From the NCBI RefSeq assembly GCF_947254095.1, contig NZ_CAMYBV010000001.1, positions 62,001 to 126,000 on the forward strand: a stretch of 64,000 nt of DNA, read 5' to 3'. This DNA comes from an uncultured Mobiluncus sp. GTDB taxonomy: Bacteria > Actinomycetota > Actinomycetes > Actinomycetales > Actinomycetaceae. Made by a program: the position numbers and the translations under genes. Every line of letters begins with the position of its first letter. Position 1 is the first letter of the stretch. Below the pieces are notes generated by a model. It was not told the DNA's origin, ran no database searches, and saw only the letters and a list, made by a program, of their open reading frames with translations. Below are positions 42,319-50,518 of this stretch, piece by piece.

Positions 42319-42975
42319 GTGACTTTGCGAGAATTCTCCAGCTAGTCGGAGCATGACCTCGGCGACCTCAAGTTTCGTGCCGCTGGCTTGCCCCCGTTCG
42401 TTGCCTTGGGAATCAAAGAAAATCAAGGTGTTTGTCTCAGTTGCGAAGCCGTGGCCGTCCCCGACCCGATTCACGCACAACAGGTCCGCGCCCTTCGCCA
42501 GAGCTTTCTTGCGTCCTTGCTCCCGCACCTGCGCCTCGCTGCCGGTCAGCGCCCCAAATCCCACAATGGTCTGGTTTTCGCGGCGGTGCTCAATGAGATT
42601 CATAAGGACGTCGGGGGTGCGTTCCAGTTCCAGAGTGGGGATAGTTGCGTCGTGGCGGGTTATCTTGCCCGAGACGCGAATCGGGCGAAAGTCCGCGACA
42701 GCAGCGCACATGACCACGAGGTCTGCCCCCGCGGCGGCGGCGTTCATCTGGCGCAACATGTCCTCAGCGGTTGGGGCCTCCACGACCTTCACCCCGTGAG
42801 GAATGAGGGCCGCTTCTACGTTGCCGGCCACTAACGTGACGTCGGCTCCGGTCTCTAGAGCCGCCCGAGCCACCTCGCACCCTTGGCGTCCGGTAGACCG
42901 ATTCCCCAAAAAACGCACCTCGTCCCAAGGCTCGCGGGTTCCCCCGGCGGACACCACTACGGAACGAAAACTCAT
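42316..42975 (-). CDS. coaB: Phosphopantothenate-cysteine ligase (CoaB), stand-alone
   Basis: Joins cysteine to 4'-phosphopantothenate in CoA synthesis. The 219-residue protein has SAGGTREPWDEVRFLGNRSTG (nucleotide and dimer site), VMCAAVADFRP, a KITR segment where the CTP-type enzymes have KxKK, and GFGALTG. Usually this domain is the C-terminal half of a fused CoaBC protein; here it is a separate frame 17 bases after coaC, with its own ATG and an AAGG six bases upstream. The frames differ by two, so simple readthrough would not fuse them. Confidence 0.9.
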   Translation of the reverse strand: MSFRSVVVSAGGTREPWDEVRFLGNRSTGRQGCEVARAALETGADVTLVAGNVEAALIPHGVKVVEAPTAEDMLRQMNAAAAGADLVVMCAAVADFRPIRVSGKITRHDATIPTLELERTPDVLMNLIEHRRENQTIVGFGALTGSEAQVREQGRKKALAKGADLLCVNRVGDGHGFATETNTLIFFDSQGNERGQASGTKLEVAEVMLRLAGEFSQSH

Positions 42976-42992
42976 GGGCGGCCTTGTGAAAA

Positions 42993-43580
42993 CTAACTGA
43001 TGGAACCGGGGTTGCTCACGCCCAGCTGCGCCAAAACCGCGTCACAGATGACGTCGGGTTCGCTCAAGCGGCCGATACCATAAGTGTTGTCGGCCAGCTT
43101 GCCAGTTTCAGGACCGATAAAGCGCCAACCTCGGTCACGCAGCACCGCCACGTTGTCCTGGGTCGCCGCGTTTTCCCACATCGTGGGGTGCATCGACGGA
43201 GCGATGAGACGCGGGCAATCCACCGTGATAGCGACCAGGGTGAGGAACTCGTCAGCCAGACCCATCCGGAACCGTGCCATCAAATCGGCAGAAGCACCCA
43301 CCGTCAGGAATAGGTCAGCTTGGCTGGCCAAGGTGACGTGGGTAATGAAGTCCGGGGTCTGGAACACGTCGGTATGAATCGGGTGACCGCTCAGGGACTC
43401 CCAGGTTGCTTTCCCCACAAAGTTGAGGGAATCGACCGTGGGGCAAACCCACACATTAACCCCGGCAGCGATGAGACTGCGCAGCACTTCGATGGCTTTA
43501 AACGAAGCCACGGAGGCGCCTACCCCCAAAATGACGGTTTTCTCAGGACCGTGGGGGGTGTCCAAGTCAGGCGTTGTCAT
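42993..43580 (-). CDS. coaC: Phosphopantothenoylcysteine decarboxylase (CoaC), stand-alone
   Basis: FMN enzyme that decarboxylates phosphopantothenoylcysteine to phosphopantetheine. The 195-residue flavoprotein has VILGVGASVASFKAIEVLR, the conserved H81 (FITHVTLA), a GASADLMARFRMGLADE segment and PSMHPTMWEN where many relatives have PxMNxxMW. The Asn-to-His change and the lack of the flap Cys are, as far as I recall, usual in actinobacterial CoaBC. The start is the ATG at 43580, 14 bases inside the end of rpoZ, and the 32 upstream in-frame codons are rpoZ shadow. Confidence 0.88.
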   Translation of the reverse strand: MTTPDLDTPHGPEKTVILGVGASVASFKAIEVLRSLIAAGVNVWVCPTVDSLNFVGKATWESLSGHPIHTDVFQTPDFITHVTLASQADLFLTVGASADLMARFRMGLADEFLTLVAITVDCPRLIAPSMHPTMWENAATQDNVAVLRDRGWRFIGPETGKLADNTYGIGRLSEPDVICDAVLAQLGVSNPGSIS

Positions 43581-43935
43581 CTTTCGCCAGGCCCTCAGGG
43601 AATGAGGCCGCCAAGGCTGCCAGCGGATCCACCGGTGCCGGGGTGTCTTCCTCAGGAATCTCTTCTTCCGGCTCATCGCCCTTTAACTGCATATCCAGCA
43701 TCCCCTGCGCAATCTCGTGCATGGCGATAGACAGCGGCTTTTCCCGCGGAGCGTGATCAACCAGCGGGCCGATAGTGTCCAACAGACCGGCTTCCAGTTG
43801 CTGGTTGTAGGTGTTAATCTGGCGTGCGCGAGCCGCCGCGAAAGACACCAGGGCGTACTTGGAATCTACGTTTTCCAACAGGTCGTCAATAGGCGGGTCA
43901 GTAATGCCCTCGGGGTGGGCGACGGTTCCGGTCAT
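43567..43935 (-). CDS. rpoZ: RNA polymerase omega subunit
   Basis: Small subunit that helps assemble RNA polymerase around beta-prime. The 122-residue protein has the omega core PPIDDLLENVDSKYALVSFA, AARARQINTYNQQL and PLSIAMHEIAQG. The acidic, Pro-rich C-terminal tail of about 35 residues is longer than in E. coli, as in many actinobacteria. The ATG at 43935 is chosen for the GAGGGGG just upstream. It lies between gmk and coaC, the conserved gmk-rpoZ-coaBC order, and overlaps coaC by 14 bases. Confidence 0.94.
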   Translation of the reverse strand: MTGTVAHPEGITDPPIDDLLENVDSKYALVSFAAARARQINTYNQQLEAGLLDTIGPLVDHAPREKPLSIAMHEIAQGMLDMQLKGDEPEEEIPEEDTPAPVDPLAALAASFPEGLAKDDNA

Positions 43936-43982
43936 AAAAATCCCCCTCAATAGTGATTTTTGGTTTCTTCAGCCCAGCTATC

Positions 43983-44555
43983 CTAGCGCAAACCCATAAT
44001 TTTAGCCAGTTGCGCGGTGGCGTTAGGCACTTCATCGTTCACCACGATTTCGTCAAATTCCTGGGCAGCAGCCAGCTCGGTGCGCGCCGTTTCCAGGCGC
44101 AGATGCTGCTCTTCCAAAGATTCCGTGCCGCGGCCTTGGAGCCGGCGCACCAGTTCCTCCCAAGACGGGGGCTTGAGGAAAATGGTATGTGCGTCCGGAC
44201 GCTTCGCCTTCACCTGCCGCGCTCCCGCCAAGTCAATTTCCAACAGAACCGGTTTGCCTTGACGTAAAGCCTCATCGACAGGGGCGGCAGGAGTGCCGTA
44301 GTAGTTCTTACCGTGAACCTGCGCCCACTCCAGCAGTCCCCCGGCTTCGATGAGCTGTTCGAACTGGGGTTTCGTCATGAAGAAATAGGACTGTCCGTCT
44401 ACTTCCCCAGGTCGGGGGTCACGAGTGGTGGCGGAAACGGACAGGTAAAACTCTCCCGGAAAATTCGCACAGAGAGAACCCACCACTGTTCCCTTTCCAA
44501 CAGCGGTGGGTCCGCTAAGTATGAACAGCCGGGCAGCAGCGCCGGCAGTTACCAT
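43983..44555 (-). CDS. gmk: Guanylate kinase
   Basis: Phosphorylates GMP to GDP with ATP. The 190-residue protein shows the P-loop FILSGPTAVGKGTVV, the GMP-binding SVSATTRDPRPGEVDGQSYFF and the lid region with RLQGRGTES. Length is normal. The ATG shares one base with the mihF stop (TGATG), a coupled pair with mIHF as in mycobacteria. Confidence 0.97.
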   Translation of the reverse strand: MVTAGAAARLFILSGPTAVGKGTVVGSLCANFPGEFYLSVSATTRDPRPGEVDGQSYFFMTKPQFEQLIEAGGLLEWAQVHGKNYYGTPAAPVDEALRQGKPVLLEIDLAGARQVKAKRPDAHTIFLKPPSWEELVRRLQGRGTESLEEQHLRLETARTELAAAQEFDEIVVNDEVPNATAQLAKIMGLR

Positions 44556-44866
44556 CAGCCGAAACGCTTGATGAGTTCGGCAGTCTGGTGAGGACCGAGG
44601 CCACGGATACGGCGAGCCGGGGAAATCCCGATTTCTTCCATCGCTAAAGCGGCGGTCTTAGAGCCGACGCGAGGAAGCGACTCTAGCAAGGATTGAACTT
44701 TCATCTTTGCCAGGGCTTCATCCTTTTCGGCTGCCTTTAAGATCTGTGACAGCGTCTTTTTGCGGTTCTTTAAATCAGCTTTGATTTCAGCGCGATGTTT
44801 ACGCGCTGCCGCGGCCTTTTTCAAGGCTTCCGCGCGCTGTTCTGCGGTAAGTGGAGGAAGTGCCAT
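44555..44866 (-). CDS. mihF: Mycobacterial-type integration host factor (mIHF)
   Basis: Nucleoid-associated DNA-binding protein specific to actinobacteria. The 103-residue protein has a basic N-terminal helix (EALKKAAAARKHRAEIKADLKNRKK) and a helix-two-turn-helix core with LPRVGSKTAALAMEEIGIS and RIRGLGPHQTAELIKRFG. Length is close to the ~105-residue core of M. tuberculosis mIHF. AGGAG lies 8 bases before the ATG. A dyad TTGGTC-AAC-GACCAA (44908-44922) lies about 45 bases upstream. Confidence 0.95.
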   Translation of the reverse strand: MALPPLTAEQRAEALKKAAAARKHRAEIKADLKNRKKTLSQILKAAEKDEALAKMKVQSLLESLPRVGSKTAALAMEEIGISPARRIRGLGPHQTAELIKRFG

Positions 44867-44907
44867 TTGCTATACTCCTGTTTTTCTGTCTTCTTTGTGG
44901 ACGTGAA

Positions 44908-44922
44908 TTGGTCAACGACCAA
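44908..44922. promoter_or_regulatory. Dyad in the mihF leader
   Basis: TTGGTC and GACCAA flank a 3-base centre in the 85-base gap between pyrF and mihF. It may be a regulator site or a small hairpin separating the pyr genes from mihF-gmk. No T tract follows. Confidence 0.3.
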
Positions 44923-44951
44923 CCCTAGAGAGCATTCTATACAGTATTGCT

Positions 44952-45842
44952 TCACGAAATTAGGGATTTAAGGGATTCTAAATTTTCTCCAAAGGCGGCT
45001 TGCAGTGCGCCCGGCTCAGGACCGCGGCGCAAAATCCCGCGAGAACTCGACACAATAATCCGATCTGCGGCTTTCCCAAAGACTTTGGCAACACTTTCAG
45101 CGTTTCCACCCTGAGCGCCAAAACCGGGTACCAGCAGCGGCGCATTGGCGGCATCCAGCAGAGATCCTAAACCGCTCATGCGCTCCCCCACGGTGGCTCC
45201 GACGACCAACCCCACATGACCCCAGTACCCCGCTTGTGCCGCCTCATGATTTTCCGCACCCGCACGTTGCATAATCTCCGCGGCCAGGGACTTCACAGGG
45301 GTCTCACCGTCGTCCATAATCATCGCCGACTGAATCGAGGCGGACTCCGGGTTGGAAGTCAACGCCAAAACGAACGTCCCTTTGCCGTTCTGTTTCGCCA
45401 GGTCCAGTGCGGGACGCAGCGACTCGAATCCCAAGAACGGACTCAGCGTCATCGCGTCAGCCTCTAGCGGACCTTCTGATAGATACGCCCTCGCGTAGGC
45501 GCTCATGGTGGAACCGATGTCGCCGCGCTTGACATCGACAATGCTGAGCGCTCCAACATCGTGAATTGCCCGCAAGGTCGCAGTGAGAGCGGAAATCCCG
45601 GACGAGCCATATTCCTCGAACAAAGCCGATTGAGGTTTAAAGAATCCGCACAAATCGCCCAGCGCGTCGAGCACCCGCATGGAAAAATCCCACACTCCCG
45701 CCCCGCTGCGCGGTAACCCCCAAGCCTCCAGTAACTCCGGGTGAGGATCAATCCCCACGCACAAGGGTCCCTGGTTCGCTATGGTTTCCTGGCAACGTTT
45801 CCCGAACTGTTCAACCGAATCAGCTTCTGGCGCAGCGCTCAT
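44952..45842 (-). CDS. pyrF: Orotidine 5'-phosphate decarboxylase (type 2)
   Basis: Last step of UMP synthesis. The 296-residue protein is of the longer type found in actinobacteria, with LCVGIDPHPELL, FFKPQSALFEEYG and the catalytic VDVKRGDIGSTMSAYA (Lys and Asp). The ATG is preceded by AAGGGA. It follows carB by 71 bases and closes the pyrR-pyrB-pyrC-carA-carB-pyrF run. pyrD and pyrE are not in this window. Confidence 0.96.
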   Translation of the reverse strand: MSAAPEADSVEQFGKRCQETIANQGPLCVGIDPHPELLEAWGLPRSGAGVWDFSMRVLDALGDLCGFFKPQSALFEEYGSSGISALTATLRAIHDVGALSIVDVKRGDIGSTMSAYARAYLSEGPLEADAMTLSPFLGFESLRPALDLAKQNGKGTFVLALTSNPESASIQSAMIMDDGETPVKSLAAEIMQRAGAENHEAAQAGYWGHVGLVVGATVGERMSGLGSLLDAANAPLLVPGFGAQGGNAESVAKVFGKAADRIIVSSSRGILRRGPEPGALQAAFGENLESLKSLIS

Positions 45843-45913
45843 GACTTCCCTTTCTCAAGTGACCTCAGGAACCCGCTCGGAGCTACAAAACCCGAGCCTC
45901 CTGAAAAGCCATT

Positions 45914-48900
45914 TTATGCCTTACCGGGCGTGCGGGTACCGGACTTCTCCATCTCAATTTGACGTTCCTGCAAAGACCGCACCGTAAAGTTCTGTCCCTG
46001 ACTTAAGAAATCCATCACCTGCACGGCTACCTGTAGGGTCCGCATGGTCGTGATGATGACTTTGTTGGCGGTGGCAGCTGCGGTACGAATCCGGTATCCC
46101 GCTTCGCGAGTGCCCTTGCCACGTTCCGGAGTGTTGACGACCATGCCAACTTCCTCGGATTTCACAAAAGAGCTGAAGGCTGTGTCGGCTGACCCGTCGG
46201 TGAGCTGCCGATCCTTTTCCACCCGGGTAACCGGAATCCCGTTGCGCTCCAGGACCGATGCCGTCCCCTCGGTAGCCACCAGCTTGTAGCCCAGCTGGTG
46301 CAATCGCGAACACGGCAAAATAATGTGGCGTTTATCACGGTCAGATACTGTCACCACGATAGTCGTGCCCGGTTTGGGCAATGACCCGACCGTTGCCAGC
46401 TCCGACTTGGCATAGGCCATCGGCAGATTCACACCCAATCCCATTGCCTCGCCCGTCGAGCGCATTTCCGGTCCCAGAATTGTATCGACCATCGTGCCGC
46501 TAAAGGTGCGGAAACGCTTGAACGGAAGGACGACTTCCTTGACGGCAATGTCGGGATAGTTACTCCATTGGGCAAAGTCCACACAGGGCAGCATCCCGCA
46601 CTCACGCAACTGGGCGATGGTGGTGCCGGTCATGACTTTGGCGGCCGCCTTCGCCAGGGGAACTCCGGTCGCTTTCGCCACGAACGGAACGGTGCGCGAC
46701 GCTCTGGGGTTTGCTTCGATAATGTTGAGCACTCCCGCCGCCAACGCGAACTGAATGTTGATGAGCCCGACAGTGCCCACGCCTTGAGCAATGGACTCGG
46801 TCGCGGCGCGTATCTGGTTAATTATCGTGCCCGAGAGAGTGGCGGGAGGCAGCACGCAAGCCGAGTCTCCGGAGTGGATGCCCGCCTCTTCGATATGTTC
46901 CATCACGCCAGCCAGGTACAGCTCGTGACCGTCATAGAGCGCATCCACATCGATTTCGATGGCATCGTCCATGAAATGGTCAATGAGCAGCGGTCCGGCG
47001 CCAACTCCGGCCGAGTCCGGCCCCAATCGACGCAGGTAATCCTCAAAATGGTCGGCGTTGAAGATGATTTCCATGCCGCGTCCCCCCAGCACATAGGAGG
47101 GGCGCGCCAGCAGGGGGAACCCAATCTCGGCGGCGATGTCTCGCGCTCCGGCGTTAGTGGAGGCGGTGCCGTGAGCGGGGGCGGCCACCCCGGCAGCGGT
47201 ATAGACCCGTTCAAACTCTTGCCGGTCTTCGGCCAGGTCAATCGCACGCGCCTGGGTGCCTAAAATCGGCACTCCGGCATCGGTGAGGCGCCGCGCCAGG
47301 GACAGCGGGGTTTGGCCCCCTAGCTGGACAATCATGCCAGCCACCGGACCGCAAGCCAGCTCTGCCCGGTACACCTCATAGACGTCTTCAAAGGTCACGG
47401 GTTCAAAGTACAGCCGGGAGGCGATGTCATAATCGGTCGACACGGTCTCAGGGTTGCAGTTGACCATGATCGTGTCGTAGTCATCTTTCAGCGTCAGGGC
47501 GGCGTGCACGCAAGAGTAGTCGAATTCGATACCCTGCCCGATACGGTTCGGCCCGGAACCTAAAATAATGACCGCCGGTTTCTCGCGCGGCTGTACCTCG
47601 GTGCTGAGGTCGTAGGAGGAATAATGATAAGGCGTGTTGGCACCGAATTCGCCGGCGCAGGTGTCGACTTTCTTGTACACCGGGTGCAGGCCAAAGGCAT
47701 CGCGCACTTCCCGCACGGTGTCCTCTGAAATGCCCCTAATCTGGGCGATTTGCAGGTCTGAGAATCCGTGACGTTTCGCTTCGCGCAGCAGCTGGGGCTG
47801 CAAAGCGGGAGCTTCCCGCAGGCGCTTGGCCACCTCACAGAGGATAAACAGCTGGTCGATAAACCACGGATCTATTTTGGTTGCGGCATAGATGTCGGCA
47901 GCCGATGCTCCCCCGCGCATTGCCTGCACCACTTGGGTTAAGCGTCGCTCCGTGGGGGTAGCCATTTGTTCCAGCAGCTGCGCGGTTTGTTCCGGACTGG
48001 GAGCGGGCTGGGCGAAGTCAAAGCTGGACCCGCGCTTGTCCAAGGAACGCAACGCCTTTTGCAGAGCCTCGGTAAAGTTTCTGCCGATGGCCATCGCTTC
48101 GCCCACCGACTTCATGGTGGTGGTCAGTGTCGGGTCAGCCGCGGGGAACTTTTCAAAAGCAAACCGCGGCGCTTTCACCACCACATAATCCAAGGTGGGC
48201 TCGAAGGACGCTGGGGTGGACAGCGTGATGTCGTTGGGAATCTCGTCCAAGGTGTAACCCACTGCCAGCCGAGCGGCGATTTTTGCAATCGGGAACCCTG
48301 TTGCTTTTGACGCCAAAGCCGAAGAACGCGACACCCGCGGGTTCATTTCAATGACGATAATCCGACCGGTCTGGGGGTGGACGGCGAACTGAATGTTGCA
48401 CCCGCCCGTGTCCACACCGACCTCGCGAATGACGGCAATCCCGATATCGCGCAAACGTTGCATTTCCCGATCAGTCAAAGTCATGGCGGGTGCCACCGTG
48501 ATGGAATCCCCCGTATGCACCCCAACCGGATCGAGGTTCTCGATAGAACACACAACCACGACGTTATCGGCGCGGTCCCGCATCAGTTCAAGCTCGTATT
48601 CTTTCCATCCAATGATGGCTTCTTCCAACAGAACTTCGTTCGTCAGCGAGTCAGACAGGCCGGCCAAGGCAATCCGCTCCAAATCCTGTTGATTATAGGC
48701 AATCCCGGAGCCCAGGCCCCCCATGGTAAACGACGGGCGCACCACGACGGGAAAACCGAGCTGCGCGACCGCCGCGTTGACCTCCTCTAGGGAATGGGCA
48801 ATGAAAGACCGCGCCACTTCCGCGCCGCAGCGTTCCACGACTTTCTTAAATTCTTCCCGGTCCTCGCCCGCGTTGATGGCCGCGGCGTTGGCGCCAATGA

Positions 48901-49243
48901 GTTCGACCTGGTATTTGTCTAAAATCCCGGCTTCGCTCAAGTTAATCGCCGCGTTCAAGGCCGTTTGTCCGCCCAAGGTGGGCAGCAGCGCGTCGGGGCG
49001 TTCCTTGGCGATAATCGATTCCAAAAACTCGGTGGTAATCGGTTCGATGTAGGTGCAGTCGGCAACCTCCGGGTCGGTCATAATCGTGGCGGGGTTGGAG
49101 TTGACCAGGATGACTTTCAAACCTTCGTTACGCAGCACTCGACAGGCTTGCGTACCCGAATAGTCGAACTCGGCCGCTTGACCGATGACAATCGGCCCAG
49201 AGCCGATGACCATAACAGAATGTAAATCTTGACGCAGCGGCAT
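45914..49243 (-). CDS. carB: Carbamoyl-phosphate synthase large subunit
   Basis: Makes carbamoyl phosphate from ammonia (delivered by CarA), bicarbonate and two ATP. The 1,109-residue chain has two homologous ATP-grasp halves, each with GSGP(I/N)xIGQ(A/G)xEFDY (near residues 13 and 565), RPSFTMGGLGSG or RPSYVLGGRGM and E-NPR(V/A)SR. A C-terminal MGS-like allosteric domain spans about 955-1075. It is slightly longer than E. coli CarB because of the C-terminal tail. Its ATG shares one base with the carA stop. Confidence 0.97.
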   Translation of the reverse strand: MPLRQDLHSVMVIGSGPIVIGQAAEFDYSGTQACRVLRNEGLKVILVNSNPATIMTDPEVADCTYIEPITTEFLESIIAKERPDALLPTLGGQTALNAAINLSEAGILDKYQVELIGANAAAINAGEDREEFKKVVERCGAEVARSFIAHSLEEVNAAVAQLGFPVVVRPSFTMGGLGSGIAYNQQDLERIALAGLSDSLTNEVLLEEAIIGWKEYELELMRDRADNVVVVCSIENLDPVGVHTGDSITVAPAMTLTDREMQRLRDIGIAVIREVGVDTGGCNIQFAVHPQTGRIIVIEMNPRVSRSSALASKATGFPIAKIAARLAVGYTLDEIPNDITLSTPASFEPTLDYVVVKAPRFAFEKFPAADPTLTTTMKSVGEAMAIGRNFTEALQKALRSLDKRGSSFDFAQPAPSPEQTAQLLEQMATPTERRLTQVVQAMRGGASAADIYAATKIDPWFIDQLFILCEVAKRLREAPALQPQLLREAKRHGFSDLQIAQIRGISEDTVREVRDAFGLHPVYKKVDTCAGEFGANTPYHYSSYDLSTEVQPREKPAVIILGSGPNRIGQGIEFDYSCVHAALTLKDDYDTIMVNCNPETVSTDYDIASRLYFEPVTFEDVYEVYRAELACGPVAGMIVQLGGQTPLSLARRLTDAGVPILGTQARAIDLAEDRQEFERVYTAAGVAAPAHGTASTNAGARDIAAEIGFPLLARPSYVLGGRGMEIIFNADHFEDYLRRLGPDSAGVGAGPLLIDHFMDDAIEIDVDALYDGHELYLAGVMEHIEEAGIHSGDSACVLPPATLSGTIINQIRAATESIAQGVGTVGLINIQFALAAGVLNIIEANPRASRTVPFVAKATGVPLAKAAAKVMTGTTIAQLRECGMLPCVDFAQWSNYPDIAVKEVVLPFKRFRTFSGTMVDTILGPEMRSTGEAMGLGVNLPMAYAKSELATVGSLPKPGTTIVVTVSDRDKRHIILPCSRLHQLGYKLVATEGTASVLERNGIPVTRVEKDRQLTDGSADTAFSSFVKSEEVGMVVNTPERGKGTREAGYRIRTAAATANKVIITTMRTLQVAVQVMDFLSQGQNFTVRSLQERQIEMEKSGTRTPGKA

Positions 49244-50508
49244 CAGGCCTCCGCCTTCCCGGTTGGTTTTTCACAGCGATGTTGCAACATCATCTGTAAA
49301 AAGTCGTTGAACAGGTGTGACGCGTCGTGGGGGCCGGCGGCAGCTTCGGGGTGATACTGCACGGAAAAGGCCGGTATGTCCAAACATCTCAGGCCTTCCA
49401 CGACATTGTCGTTCAGTCCGATGTGGGTAACTTCCGCCCGACCGTATTTCCCGTTGCAAAAGGGCGTTACCGAGACTTCTCCCAGCGGCATATCTACCGC
49501 GAAACCGTGGTTGTGGGCAGTGATTTCGACTTTGCCGGTGCGTCGATCCAATACCGGTTGGTTCACTCCCCGGTGACCGTAAACGAGCTTGTAAGTTCCG
49601 TAGCCTAGGGCGCGTCCCAGCAGCTGATTGCCGAAACAGATTCCGAAATACGGCAGTCCCGCGTCCAGTACCTCGCGTAGCAGCTCGATTTCGTGGGTGG
49701 CGGCGCTGGGGTCGCCGGGCCCGTTTGAGAAAAATACCCCGTCGGGGTTGATGGACTGCAGGTCTTTCAAGGTCGAGTCCGCGGGAAACACGTGAACTTC
49801 CACGCCCAGGGAAGCCAAAATTTCCGGGGTGCGGGACTTGACCCCCAAGTCCAATGCCGCTAACACCGCCCGTGGGCTCCCACCGGTGAATTCGCCGGTG
49901 GGAGCAATCACGTAGGGGGTTTTGGTAGAGACTTCGGCGCTGAGCGCCGCCCCCGCCATACGCGGGGAGTCTTGAATAATGGAGCGCAAAGCCGCTACCG
50001 CGTGGGGTTCCAGATTTTCGGCGCCAACCGGCAGGGCGTCCCCCGAAAAAATGCCTCCCCGCAAGGCACCGGCTTGACGAATATGCAAAGTCAAAGCCCG
50101 CGTATCCACATCGCTAATCCCCACGATGCCGTGACGCACCAGCTCCTCTTCCAGGTCGCTTTCGGCACGCCAGTTTGAGGCTCGGCGGGCCGGATCGCGC
50201 ACCACATAACCCGCCACCCAAATCTGGTTAGATTCCGGGTCGGTCGTGTTCATGCCGGTGTTACCGATGTGTGGCGCGGTCATGACCAAGATTTGCCGAT
50301 GATAGGAAGGATCCGTGAGAGATTCTTGATAGCCGGTCATTCCAGTGGAAAACACGACTTCACCCAAGGTTCGCCCGCTGGCTCCGAAGGCCTTGCCCGC
50401 TAAGGCAAAACCGTCCTCCAGAACCAGCACCGCGTCCGCCCGATCCATCGGGAGCGCGGGATGGGCAAAATCTTGCGGATTATTGCTTTGACTGAGCATT
50501 TCCGTCAT
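49243..50508 (-). CDS. carA: Carbamoyl-phosphate synthase small subunit (glutaminase)
   Basis: Class I glutamine amidotransferase that feeds ammonia to CarB. The 421-residue protein has the N-terminal small-subunit domain (VLVLEDGFALAGKAFGA, STGMTGYQESLTDPSY) and the glutaminase domain with the nucleophile Cys in YFGICFGNQLLGRA, the VYGHRGVNQPV segment and the His-Glu pair in VQYHPEAAAGP. The start is the ATG at 50508 (MTEMLSQSNN); the frame runs 50 codons further over pyrC without support. The Shine-Dalgarno is weak, so translation may depend on pyrC, which ends 10 bases upstream. Confidence 0.95.
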   Translation of the reverse strand: MTEMLSQSNNPQDFAHPALPMDRADAVLVLEDGFALAGKAFGASGRTLGEVVFSTGMTGYQESLTDPSYHRQILVMTAPHIGNTGMNTTDPESNQIWVAGYVVRDPARRASNWRAESDLEEELVRHGIVGISDVDTRALTLHIRQAGALRGGIFSGDALPVGAENLEPHAVAALRSIIQDSPRMAGAALSAEVSTKTPYVIAPTGEFTGGSPRAVLAALDLGVKSRTPEILASLGVEVHVFPADSTLKDLQSINPDGVFFSNGPGDPSAATHEIELLREVLDAGLPYFGICFGNQLLGRALGYGTYKLVYGHRGVNQPVLDRRTGKVEITAHNHGFAVDMPLGEVSVTPFCNGKYGRAEVTHIGLNDNVVEGLRCLDIPAFSVQYHPEAAAGPHDASHLFNDFLQMMLQHRCEKPTGKAEA

Positions 50509-50518
50509 GGTTAGGTTC

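Noticed and set aside
42307..42345. A SAM riboswitch before metK
   Set aside because: Only 9 bases separate coaB from metK and no SAM aptamer fold is visible.
42975..43580. Loss of the PxMNxxMW Asn and the flap Cys in CoaC as a sign of inactivity
   Set aside because: From memory, actinobacterial CoaBC proteins commonly carry His in this motif and lack that Cys, so it is not unusual here.
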